From positions 90,199 to 154,198 of the forward strand of contig NZ_NFLJ01000001.1 in NCBI RefSeq assembly GCF_002160865.1: a stretch of 64,000 nucleotides of DNA, read 5' to 3'. This DNA comes from Massiliimicrobium timonense. GTDB taxonomy: Bacteria > Bacillota_I > Bacilli_A > Erysipelotrichales > Coprobacillaceae. Of this stretch, positions 5,718 to 13,366 are shown one piece after another (within the stretch, counting starts at the first letter, position 1; every line of letters begins with the position of its first letter). The notes beneath the pieces are model-generated. The model was given only the letters and a program-made list of their open reading frames with translations, made no database searches and was not told where the DNA came from. The position numbers and the translations under genes are program-made.

Positions 5718-7226
5718 ATGAAAAATATTCTTGAATTTTTAGAACAATCATCACAAAAATATTTTACAAAAATAGCTTTTAGTGATGATAAAAATGAAAT
5801 AACATATGGTCAATGTGTTGAAAATGCTCAAAGAATAGGAACAAATTTATCATCATTGCAGATACGTAGACAACCTATAGCAGTAATGATGGATAAAAAT
5901 GTAGAAAGTTTAACAGCATTCTTTGGCGTTGTTTATAGTGGAAACTTTTATGTAGTGATTGATATACATATGCCAGATGATCGTATTCAATCTATATTTG
6001 AAACTTTACATCCAATAGCTTTGATTACGGAAAAACAATATGAGCATAAAGCACAAAATTTACATCCTCAAGTTTTTATTTATGAAAATATGATTCCAAC
6101 AGAAATAAATCATCAAAAATTAAATGAAATCAGAAATCAAATGATTGATACTGATCCACTTTATGCTTTATTCACTTCTGGTTCTACAGGTGTTCCTAAA
6201 GGTGCAGTTGTATCACATCGTAATGTTATGAATTATGCCTCGTGGTTTAAAGAAACGTTTGATATTCATGAAGATACACAATTTGGAAGTCAGACACCAT
6301 TTTATTTTAGTATGTCTGTTTCAGATGTATTTAGTACGATTATGGCTGGAGCTTCACTTCATATATTGCCTAAAAAATTGTTTTCTTTCCCTGTAAAGCT
6401 CATTGAATATATGAATGAAAAACAAGTCAATACTATTTACTGGGTTCCTTCAGCATTAGGAATTATAGCGAATATGAAAGTATTGGATTATATAAAATTA
6501 AATGATGTTCAAAAGGTTTTATTCGCTGGTGAAGTTATGCCAACTAAACATCTCAATTATTGGAAGAAACATCTTCCTCATGCTTTGTATGCGAATTTAT
6601 TTGGACCAACAGAAACGACTGATATTTGTACATATTATATTGTTGATAGAGAATTTGAAGATGATGAAGTTTTACCGATTGGCAAAGCTTGTCAAAACTG
6701 TGATGTTTTCTTATTAGATGAAAAGAATCAAGAAGTCATAGATGATCGTGAAGGAGAACTTTGTGTTAGGGGATCGTTTTTAGCATTAGGTTATTACAAC
6801 AATCCAGAAAAGACACAAGAAGTTTTTGTTCAAAATCCATTAAATCAAGCATATCCTGAAATCATTTATCGTACAGGAGATTTGGTGAAATATAATGAAC
6901 GTGGTGAATTAATTTATATCACACGTAAAGATTTTCAGATTAAACATATGGGATATCGTATTGAACTAGGTGAAATTGAAGCAGCAGTTTATGCTTTATC
7001 AAAGATTCAAAGTTGTGCAGTTATTTATGATGAAAAAGAAGATAAGATTATTTTGATATATAGTGGTAAAATAACAGATCAAGAGATTATGGAAGGAATA
7101 TCTCATAAATTACCACAATATATGTATCCTAATAAGATGATTCAGTTAAAGGTTATGCCTTTAAATCAAAATGGGAAAATAGATAGAAAATGGTTAAAAA
7201 ATCATTATCATGAGGAGGAAAAATAA
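5718..7226 (+). CDS. dltA: D-alanine--D-alanyl carrier protein ligase
   Basis: An adenylation enzyme of 502 residues that activates D-alanine with ATP and loads it on the carrier protein DltC for D-alanylation of teichoic acids. The ATP-binding P-loop TSGSTGVPKGA lies near residue 155, then GPTE near 298, YRTGD near 390 and the C-terminal catalytic lysine in NGKIDRK. The frame extends upstream, but AAAAAGGAGG is placed correctly for the ATG at 5718. The next gene begins directly at the stop codon. The gene order A-C-B instead of the usual A-B-C is unusual. Confidence 0.92.
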   Translation: MKNILEFLEQSSQKYFTKIAFSDDKNEITYGQCVENAQRIGTNLSSLQIRRQPIAVMMDKNVESLTAFFGVVYSGNFYVVIDIHMPDDRIQSIFETLHPIALITEKQYEHKAQNLHPQVFIYENMIPTEINHQKLNEIRNQMIDTDPLYALFTSGSTGVPKGAVVSHRNVMNYASWFKETFDIHEDTQFGSQTPFYFSMSVSDVFSTIMAGASLHILPKKLFSFPVKLIEYMNEKQVNTIYWVPSALGIIANMKVLDYIKLNDVQKVLFAGEVMPTKHLNYWKKHLPHALYANLFGPTETTDICTYYIVDREFEDDEVLPIGKACQNCDVFLLDEKNQEVIDDREGELCVRGSFLALGYYNNPEKTQEVFVQNPLNQAYPEIIYRTGDLVKYNERGELIYITRKDFQIKHMGYRIELGEIEAAVYALSKIQSCAVIYDEKEDKIILIYSGKITDQEIMEGISHKLPQYMYPNKMIQLKVMPLNQNGKIDRKWLKNHYHEEEK

Positions 7227-7457
7227 ATGAATGAATTATTAGATATTTTAAAAGATTTAAAACCGGGTGTTGATTTTGAAAATGAAAAGAATTTAATTGA
7301 TGATAGAATTTTAGATTCTTTGGATGTTATGAATTTAACGGTTGAACTCAATGATGAATTTGATATTGAAATTACACCTTTAGATATATTACCTGAAAAC
7401 TTTCAATCAATAGAAACAATCTATCAGTTAATTACTCGTTTACAGGAAGATAATTAA
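7227..7457 (+). CDS. dltC: D-alanyl carrier protein
   Basis: A 76-residue acyl-carrier protein. The phosphopantetheine attachment serine is in DRILDSLDVMNL (residue 32), followed by the acidic helix II typical of carrier proteins. It would accept D-alanine from DltA and deliver it to the membrane protein DltB. It starts on the base after the dltA stop and its own stop overlaps the dltB start (TAATG), so translation of the three is coupled. Confidence 0.9.
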   Translation: MNELLDILKDLKPGVDFENEKNLIDDRILDSLDVMNLTVELNDEFDIEITPLDILPENFQSIETIYQLITRLQEDN

Positions 7458-9025
7458 TGGCATATACAACATATATATATTTATTACTTTTTTTAGGAAG
7501 CACATTTTTACTTTATACAGTGTTTCCTAAAAAATATAAATGGATTGTTTTATTATCAGCAAGTTATCTTTATTACATTCTTGCAAGTCGTGTATGGATG
7601 ATTATTTTTATATTACTGACAACTATTTCTATATACATAGGTGCTATATGGTTAGATAAAATTAATGATATATTTGTATCAGTCAAAAAGTCTTTAGATC
7701 GACAACAAAGAAAAGAATTAAAAGAGAAAATATTATGGCAAAAGAAATGTGTTGTTGTGTTTATATTGTTCATAAATCTAGGATTACTGATTTTCTTAAA
7801 ATATTCAAACTTCTTAATAAGTTTACTTAATATCAGTATTTTAGAACAATTTCAAATTTCCATTCCACTCATTAAATTATTTTTACCACTAGGAATATCT
7901 TTTTACACATTACAAGCCATAAGTTATATAGTAGATGTTTATCGTGGGAAATATCATGCAGATGAATGTTTATCAAGAGTCGCTTTATACTTAGCGTTCT
8001 TTCCAACAATCGTAGAAGGACCTATAACAAGATATAACGAAGTAGCATATCAACTATATGAAGGTCATTCTTTTGATTATAAAAATTTTACTTTTGGATT
8101 ACAGCTTATTTTATGGGGAATGTTTAAAAAGATTGTTATTGCTGATCGAGCAAATATGCTCGTTAATTATGTCTTTGATGATTATTTAAAGTTTTCAGGT
8201 TTAAGTGTAGTGATTGCGATTATTTTTTATACAATTCAATTATATACAGAGTTTTCCGGATGTATGGATATTGTTAGAGGAAGTGCTCAACTATTTAGTA
8301 TTAGACTACCAGATAATTTTAGACAGCCATTCTTTGCGAAAAGTATCAATGAATTTTGGCAACGTTGGCATATAACATTAGGTTCATGGTTAAGAGATTA
8401 TGTTTTTTATAGTGTATCTTTATCAGCACCATTTAAAAGATGGAGTCAGTTTGTTAAAAAACATGGCAATGAATATGTCAGTAAACTTTTACCAGCTTCA
8501 ACAGCTTTATTTTTTGTTTGGATATGTAATGGATTATGGCATGGTGCCAGTATAAAATATGTAATGTATGGAATGTATTATTATCTATTGATGATGCTAG
8601 GTATGTATTTAGAACCTGTTTTTATGAAAATAAAAAATGCTTTCCATATTCAAAATCAAAATAAGTTTTTTCAAATCTTTTCTATTATAAGAACTATTTT
8701 GATTGTTAATATTGGTATGCTTATATTTAGAGCTGATACTTTATCTTCAGCATGGCATATGCTTGTATCTTGTTTTCAAGGCACAATGGATATTCCTTAC
8801 ATGGGACTAGCATTGAAAGATATGATGATAGTGATTATGGGTGTTATCATTGTTTATATCATGAGTTTATTGAAGGAAAAAAATATATCTGTAAGAGAAC
8901 ATATTGCAAAGTGGCATATTGTACCACGTTGGACTTTTTATTTAACTGGATTGATGATTGTTGTGATTTTTGGTGCCTATGGTAGAGGCTATGATATTGT
9001 TAGCTTTATCTATGCACAATTCTAG
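7457..9025 (+). CDS. dltB: DltB, MBOAT-family D-alanyl transfer protein
   Basis: A 522-residue membrane-bound O-acyltransferase with about 11 helices. MBOAT signatures are FWQRWHITLGSWLRDYVFYS near residues 298-317 and the catalytic histidine in NGLWHGASIKYVMYG near residue 360. DltB passes the D-alanyl group from DltC across the membrane. Alginate O-acetyltransferases (AlgI) share this fold, but the adjacent dltA and dltC make the D-alanine role much more likely. Confidence 0.9.
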   Translation: MAYTTYIYLLLFLGSTFLLYTVFPKKYKWIVLLSASYLYYILASRVWMIIFILLTTISIYIGAIWLDKINDIFVSVKKSLDRQQRKELKEKILWQKKCVVVFILFINLGLLIFLKYSNFLISLLNISILEQFQISIPLIKLFLPLGISFYTLQAISYIVDVYRGKYHADECLSRVALYLAFFPTIVEGPITRYNEVAYQLYEGHSFDYKNFTFGLQLILWGMFKKIVIADRANMLVNYVFDDYLKFSGLSVVIAIIFYTIQLYTEFSGCMDIVRGSAQLFSIRLPDNFRQPFFAKSINEFWQRWHITLGSWLRDYVFYSVSLSAPFKRWSQFVKKHGNEYVSKLLPASTALFFVWICNGLWHGASIKYVMYGMYYYLLMMLGMYLEPVFMKIKNAFHIQNQNKFFQIFSIIRTILIVNIGMLIFRADTLSSAWHMLVSCFQGTMDIPYMGLALKDMMIVIMGVIIVYIMSLLKEKNISVREHIAKWHIVPRWTFYLTGLMIVVIFGAYGRGYDIVSFIYAQF

Positions 9026-9036
9026 GAGGGATGAGG

Positions 9037-10032
9037 ATGAATAAACAGAATATGAAAAATATTTTAAAAATGATGATTTTCTTATGTTTAGTGATTACTC
9101 TTTTACATCTTTCATCTCGTATTGTAGAACCTAAACAAAATACAAAAGAATCTGGTATAAAATATGAAAATGCAAGAGGATTTTATGGTGAAAGACAAAA
9201 TTCTTTAGATATTATTGCGATTGGAAATAGTGATTTATATAATGCAATGAATCCTTTACAATTATGGCATGAACAAGGAATTCCTTCTTATGTCTGTGCT
9301 GAACCTAGTCAAAAAATTGTTGAAGCATATTCTTTATTGAAACAGACTTATTTGAATCAAACACCTCAATTAATTATATTAGAAGTAGATGAATTATTTA
9401 CAAAGAGTGATGTTGATGATTTAGATATAAGTATCTCTGAAACTTTAAAAGAAATTTTTCCTGTTTTTGATTATCATAATCGTTGGAAAAATATTCAAAA
9501 GGATGATTTTATAAAAGAAAAAGTTTATAATCAAAAGATTTTGACAAAAGGCTATAAATACTATAATAATGTTCAATCTTATAAAGGTGGAAAATCATAT
9601 TTAAAGAATAAAAAGAAAAGTTCTTTAACATATACAACACAATATTATCTTAATGAATTTATAAAATATGCCAAAAACAATGGCTCACAAGTTTTATTGA
9701 TGTGTTGTCCTACAGCGAATACATGGACAATGGATAAACATCATACAATCCAAAAAATTGCTGATCAATATCAATTACAATTCTTAGATTTTAATATGTT
9801 ATTAGATGATATTGATTTTGATTGGACTCATGATACAAGGGATGGTGGAAATCATCTTAATGATTTTGGAGCACAAAAAGTCACTCATTATTTAGGTAAC
9901 TATTTAAAATTACAATATCATTTTCAAGATTATCGTACACATCAAGATTATCAAAACTGGAATCAAGATTATTTAGAATATCACCAAAAATTAAAGTATT
10001 ATAAAGGAAAAAATGGTTTTATTGGAAAATAG
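9037..10032 (+). CDS. DltD/AlgJ-like SGNH-fold membrane-anchored protein
   Basis: A 331-residue protein with one N-terminal membrane helix (residues 10-27) and an extracytoplasmic domain. The block I serine is in AIGNSDLYNA (S65) and a C-terminal block with the likely catalytic histidine is GGNHLNDFGA (H273), the pattern of SGNH hydrolase-fold acyl-transfer proteins. Its position after dltB suggests the final D-alanine transfer step normally done by DltD, but it is clearly shorter than a classical DltD and lacks its usual overall look, so AlgJ-like is equally fair. The start at 9037 is preferred over 9031 because AGGAGGG touches the latter. Confidence 0.75.
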   Translation: MNKQNMKNILKMMIFLCLVITLLHLSSRIVEPKQNTKESGIKYENARGFYGERQNSLDIIAIGNSDLYNAMNPLQLWHEQGIPSYVCAEPSQKIVEAYSLLKQTYLNQTPQLIILEVDELFTKSDVDDLDISISETLKEIFPVFDYHNRWKNIQKDDFIKEKVYNQKILTKGYKYYNNVQSYKGGKSYLKNKKKSSLTYTTQYYLNEFIKYAKNNGSQVLLMCCPTANTWTMDKHHTIQKIADQYQLQFLDFNMLLDDIDFDWTHDTRDGGNHLNDFGAQKVTHYLGNYLKLQYHFQDYRTHQDYQNWNQDYLEYHQKLKYYKGKNGFIGK

Positions 10033-10041
10033 AATTTTTTA

Positions 10042-10069
10042 TTGATTTGTCTAAGAAATATGCTATAAT
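10042..10069 (+). promoter_or_regulatory. promoter of the SRP RNA gene
   Basis: TTGATT, a 16-base spacer and TGC-TATAAT (extended -10). Confidence 0.75.
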
Positions 10070-10076
10070 ATTTCTT

Positions 10077-10160
10077 GCCATTACAATAGGCGGCTTCGAA
10101 CCATGTCAGGACCGGAAGGTAGCAGCATTAAGAATGTCCGTTTATGTGTAGTGGCTTTTT
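10077..10160 (+). ncRNA. ffs: signal recognition particle RNA, small bacterial type
   Basis: The conserved SRP domain IV sequence GTCAGGACCGGAAGGTAGCAG, split here as GTCAGGACCGGAAGG plus TAGCAGCA, lies at 10105-10127 and includes the GGAA tetraloop. The ends pair as GCCATTACA (10077-10085) with TGTAGTGGC (10147-10155), giving a single long hairpin of about 80 nt with no Alu domain, followed by a T run. It partners with Ffh for membrane targeting. Location directly before tadA and upstream of dnaX matches the common Firmicute order around scr. Confidence 0.95.
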
Positions 10161-10177
10161 TCTAAGGGGTGAAAACA

Positions 10178-10630
10178 ATGAGTGATGAAGAATATATGCA
10201 ATTAGCTTATCAACAGGCTTGTTTTGCTAGAGATATGGATGAAGTTCCAATTGGTGCTATTATTGTTAAAGAAGGCGAGATTATTGCAACAGGGTATAAT
10301 CGAAAAGAATCTCAGCATGATGTAACGGCACATGCAGAGATGATTGCTATAAGGAAGGCATGTCAAAAATTAAAGTCTTGGCATTTAGATGGATGTATCC
10401 TTTATTCTACTTTAGAACCATGCATTATGTGTAGTGGTGCTATCATTCAAAGTCGTATAGAAAAAGTTGTTTTTGCAGCCAAAGGACAACGTTGGCATGG
10501 TTTATCAACATTTTTGCAAAGTCATGAATTTAACCATCATCCTCAAATTGTTTCTGGTATTTTAGAGGAACAATGTTGTTTATTGTTATCACAATATTTT
10601 AAAGAAAAAAGAAAACATGATAAATCATAG
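10178..10630 (+). CDS. tadA: tRNA-specific adenosine deaminase (wobble A34 to I34)
   Basis: A 150-residue zinc-dependent deaminase. The zinc and catalytic motifs are HAE in VTAHAEMIAI (His/Glu) and PCIMC in STLEPCIMCSGA (two Cys). TadA makes inosine at the wobble position of tRNA-Arg(ACG). The start is the ATG at 10178 preceded by AAGGGGTG; the in-frame GTG at 10169 is inside that ribosome site, which itself abuts the SRP RNA terminator. Confidence 0.95.
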   Translation: MSDEEYMQLAYQQACFARDMDEVPIGAIIVKEGEIIATGYNRKESQHDVTAHAEMIAIRKACQKLKSWHLDGCILYSTLEPCIMCSGAIIQSRIEKVVFAAKGQRWHGLSTFLQSHEFNHHPQIVSGILEEQCCLLLSQYFKEKRKHDKS

Positions 10631-10636
10631 ATTATG

Positions 10637-10668
10637 AGAGATTTTCGTTTGGGAATCTCTTTTTTTGT
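10637..10668 (+). terminator. tadA terminator
   Basis: GAGATT ... AATCTC hairpin followed by TTTTTTTG. Confidence 0.8.
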
Positions 10669-10732
10669 TTTTAATAGGTCACATGATAAGTCATATCATG
10701 ATTAAATTTATAAACATCGATTGATAATGTAG

Positions 10733-10840
10733 ACTTTATTGTTCAGTCAATGAAGGGTATTAAAATATATGTTTTTTGGTCAATTATAGCTCCTTTTTAT
10801 TATAAAACACCGTGAACGAAAAAGTCTACTTTATCGTTCA
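10733..10840. promoter_or_regulatory. cluster of repeated half-sites, possible operator or activator site
   Basis: The 13-mer ACTTTATYGTTCA occurs at 10733-10745 and 10828-10840, and an inverted copy with one mismatch (TGAACGAAAAAGT) at 10813-10825. The last two make a 28-bp near-perfect palindrome just before the next gene. A TATAAA at 10801-10806 could be the -10 box of the downstream operon, which would put the palindrome at the transcription start. The regulator is unknown. Confidence 0.5.
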
Positions 10841-10867
10841 TTATGCTTATTAAAGGAAGTGATCTTT

Positions 10868-11317
10868 ATGTCTATGATTGATAAATATATGTATTTTACA
10901 GTATCTTTTCATCCATCACAAGATCAACAATATGATGGGGAATTAAATAGCCCTTTTTTAATGAGAAGTGTTACGTTTCATCATTTAACTGATCTCATAT
11001 TGATGATGGATCAGATTATGGAATCTTGTCATATACCAGCTACTGATAATAGATATCGAACATTTAGAAGAAAACATAGTTTTTTGAATAAAGAATTAAA
11101 GTATCGACAAATAACATCAGAAAAATTTGAAGACTATCTTCAAGAATCTATGAAAGATTATAAAGAAAATGTTTTTCAAATTAAAGTGATGTACAGGCAG
11201 CATTATTCTTGGCAGGGAGAAATTGTATTTGAAAAAATGAATATAAGAAAGTTTTTTAGAAGTTCTTTAGAATTATTACATCTGATATATTCTACATTAG
11301 AAAAAATACATTGTTGA
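10868..11317 (+). CDS. conserved small protein of unknown function heading the surface operon
   Basis: A 149-residue soluble protein with no signal peptide or membrane helix. I do not recognise a function. The C-terminal third (VMYRQHYSWQGEIVFEK, then a helix with FRSSLELLHLIYSTLE) resembles a small family that I loosely recall in Lachnospiraceae and relatives, but the recall is weak. It is followed with overlap by a Wzy/WaaL-type protein, an amidase and a repeat surface protein, so a role in surface assembly or its control is possible. The start at 10868 fits AAAGGAAG; a GTG at 10859 overlaps it. Confidence 0.55.
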   Translation: MSMIDKYMYFTVSFHPSQDQQYDGELNSPFLMRSVTFHHLTDLILMMDQIMESCHIPATDNRYRTFRRKHSFLNKELKYRQITSEKFEDYLQESMKDYKENVFQIKVMYRQHYSWQGEIVFEKMNIRKFFRSSLELLHLIYSTLEKIHC

Positions 11318-11322
11318 AATAT

Positions 11323-12666
11323 ATGAAGAAAATAAGTCATATTCAATTAAAGAATCCTTATTTAATGATAATTTTATTTTTAACTTTCTTTATTTTTACA
11401 TTTATAGGTGCAGGAAATATTATAGTTGTTTCCTTTATGGGAATATGTCTATGTTTATTAGGGTTATTACAAGGTTCTGTGAAAGTAGATTTATGGATAC
11501 TTATTCCATTAGTTCTATATAACCTTATAAGTCTTATTTCAGGATATAGAATTTATGGAAATACAATTACTGGTTTTTCATCTACACAATTTATTTTTCC
11601 TCTTATTTATTTACTTGTGAGTTATTTACAAAAGAATGAAAGATATATTCTTCAAATGTTATGTTCTCTTTGGGTAGGAATTATAGCTTTTCTTGGAATA
11701 GGTGAATTTGTTGTTGAAGCATTCTATGGAAATGCATCAAGAATATCTGGATTATTAGGAAATCCCAATGCAATGGGAGCTATTCTTATGATAGGATGGT
11801 TTTCTATAAAAAGTTGTTTATTCAAAATGGAAGATGGTCTGATTCTTAAACGAATTCTTTATTTTTTTGAATCTATTATACTTGTGGCATTATCTTTAAC
11901 TTTATCTATTGGAAGTTTTGGAGCATTAGGAATAGGTGTTATAGGAATGACTTTATATGGAAAACAAAGTTTTTCTTACTTTTTAAAACAACTTTCCACT
12001 ATTATTTTATCATTTGCATGTGGTTTACTTCTTTATATTGCAGGAAGTTATACAAATTGGTTTGGACTCGTTGTTGTGATTTTGATTTATATTTGTTTAT
12101 TTTCTTGGTATAGAGAGAAACTCAACGAATGTTTATCAAAATATTCTGTATTACCTATTTTATTATGCTCAGTTGGAATCTTAGGATTGGGAATTTTAGT
12201 TATTTTAAGACCTAATGCATTTGCGACATTGAGCGAACGCTTAGCTATGATTAAAGATGGATTTCAATATTTATGGATTCACCCTATTTTAGGAATGGGA
12301 CCATATCAGTGGAGAATTTATAATCTACATTCTGGAGGACAGTATTTTAATACTTGGCATATTCATAATATTTTTGTACATGTTGCTGTTGAATTAGGAA
12401 TGATAGCATTCTTCATGTTATTGATTATTGTGGTTAGACATTTTATGAAAAAAGAAGATATGGCTCAACGAGGTGCTTTTATTGCAATATTGGTTCATAA
12501 TCTTATGGATACGAGTTTCTTTTATATAGCAACTATCCCATTTTTAATCATGATTTCTCATCAAAATGATCATTATACTAAGAACTTAAATAAACTCACA
12601 ACAAGAATAATCTTTTGTTTATTATTGTTTTTATTTAGTTCGAATCTTATGCAATGTTTTCTATAA
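11323..12666 (+). CDS. O-antigen ligase/polymerase-like (Wzy_C) membrane protein
   Basis: About 447 residues with roughly 11-12 membrane helices. The large loop near the C-terminus carries HPILGMGPYQWRIYNLH and HIHNIFVHVAVELGMIAF, the G-x-GP ... HN ... E-G signature of the Wzy/WaaL superfamily, which joins or polymerises lipid-linked glycans outside the membrane. The start is uncertain: TTG codons at 11311/11314 and ATG at 11323 are all in frame and none has a clear ribosome site, so translation is probably coupled to the overlapping upstream gene. It likely acts on a wall-linked polysaccharide. Confidence 0.75.
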   Translation: MKKISHIQLKNPYLMIILFLTFFIFTFIGAGNIIVVSFMGICLCLLGLLQGSVKVDLWILIPLVLYNLISLISGYRIYGNTITGFSSTQFIFPLIYLLVSYLQKNERYILQMLCSLWVGIIAFLGIGEFVVEAFYGNASRISGLLGNPNAMGAILMIGWFSIKSCLFKMEDGLILKRILYFFESIILVALSLTLSIGSFGALGIGVIGMTLYGKQSFSYFLKQLSTIILSFACGLLLYIAGSYTNWFGLVVVILIYICLFSWYREKLNECLSKYSVLPILLCSVGILGLGILVILRPNAFATLSERLAMIKDGFQYLWIHPILGMGPYQWRIYNLHSGGQYFNTWHIHNIFVHVAVELGMIAFFMLLIIVVRHFMKKEDMAQRGAFIAILVHNLMDTSFFYIATIPFLIMISHQNDHYTKNLNKLTTRIIFCLLLFLFSSNLMQCFL

Positions 12667-12681
12667 GGCAGGTGAATGTTT

Positions 12682-13359
12682 TTGAAGAATAAATCATTAC
12701 GATTCTTTTCTATATTCTTTCTTATCTTTTGTATTTTAACTGCTATAACATTTTATGGTGTTTATCTTAAAAAACAATCTCTGCCACCTTATATAGGAAA
12801 AGATTTAACAACAAAAGAAATGAACGAAGTTATCAAAAGAAATAGTCCATTAACATCATATGTTCATTTGACAGAAAATGCAGATTTTCCTCGTCAATCT
12901 AAAATAAAAAAGATTACCATACATCATATGGGTGCCAATTTAACTTTAGAGAAATTAGGTGAATCTTTTAGTAAGAGGGATAGACAAGCTTCATCTAATT
13001 ATGCCATTGATGATCATGGAAACGTCGCTTTGTATGTAGAAGAAGAAAATCGTGCATGGACAAGTGCTAATGCTGATAATGATCATCAAGCCATAACAAT
13101 CGAAGTTGCAAATGAAACGATAGGGGGTGATTGGAAAATCAGTAATCAGTCTTATCAAAAACTGATTGATTTATGTGTTGATATTTGTCAGCGTCATTCT
13201 ATTGAAAAATTAGTTTATACTGGTGATAAAAACGGAAATCTAACCATGCATAAAATGTTTGATGCTGATACAATATGTCCCGGTCCTTATTTGGAAAGTA
13301 AAATGGCTGATATTGCTAAATCAGTCAATGAAAAATTAGAAAATGAAACGAAAGGATGA
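12682..13359 (+). CDS. membrane-anchored N-acetylmuramoyl-L-alanine amidase (Amidase_2 type)
   Basis: A 225-residue protein with an N-terminal membrane anchor (about residues 7-27) and an Amidase_2/PGRP domain. The zinc ligands are visible: His in ITIHHMG, His in LTMHKMF, and the family Cys in ICPGPYL; SSNYAID and AITIEVAN are further family motifs. It would cut the bond between muramic acid and L-alanine in peptidoglycan. TTG at 12682 is the preferred start because AGGTG lies 7 nt before it; the ATG at 12676 is only 1 nt from that site. Confidence 0.85.
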   Translation: MKNKSLRFFSIFFLIFCILTAITFYGVYLKKQSLPPYIGKDLTTKEMNEVIKRNSPLTSYVHLTENADFPRQSKIKKITIHHMGANLTLEKLGESFSKRDRQASSNYAIDDHGNVALYVEEENRAWTSANADNDHQAITIEVANETIGGDWKISNQSYQKLIDLCVDICQRHSIEKLVYTGDKNGNLTMHKMFDADTICPGPYLESKMADIAKSVNEKLENETKG

Positions 13360-13366
13360 GTATAAA

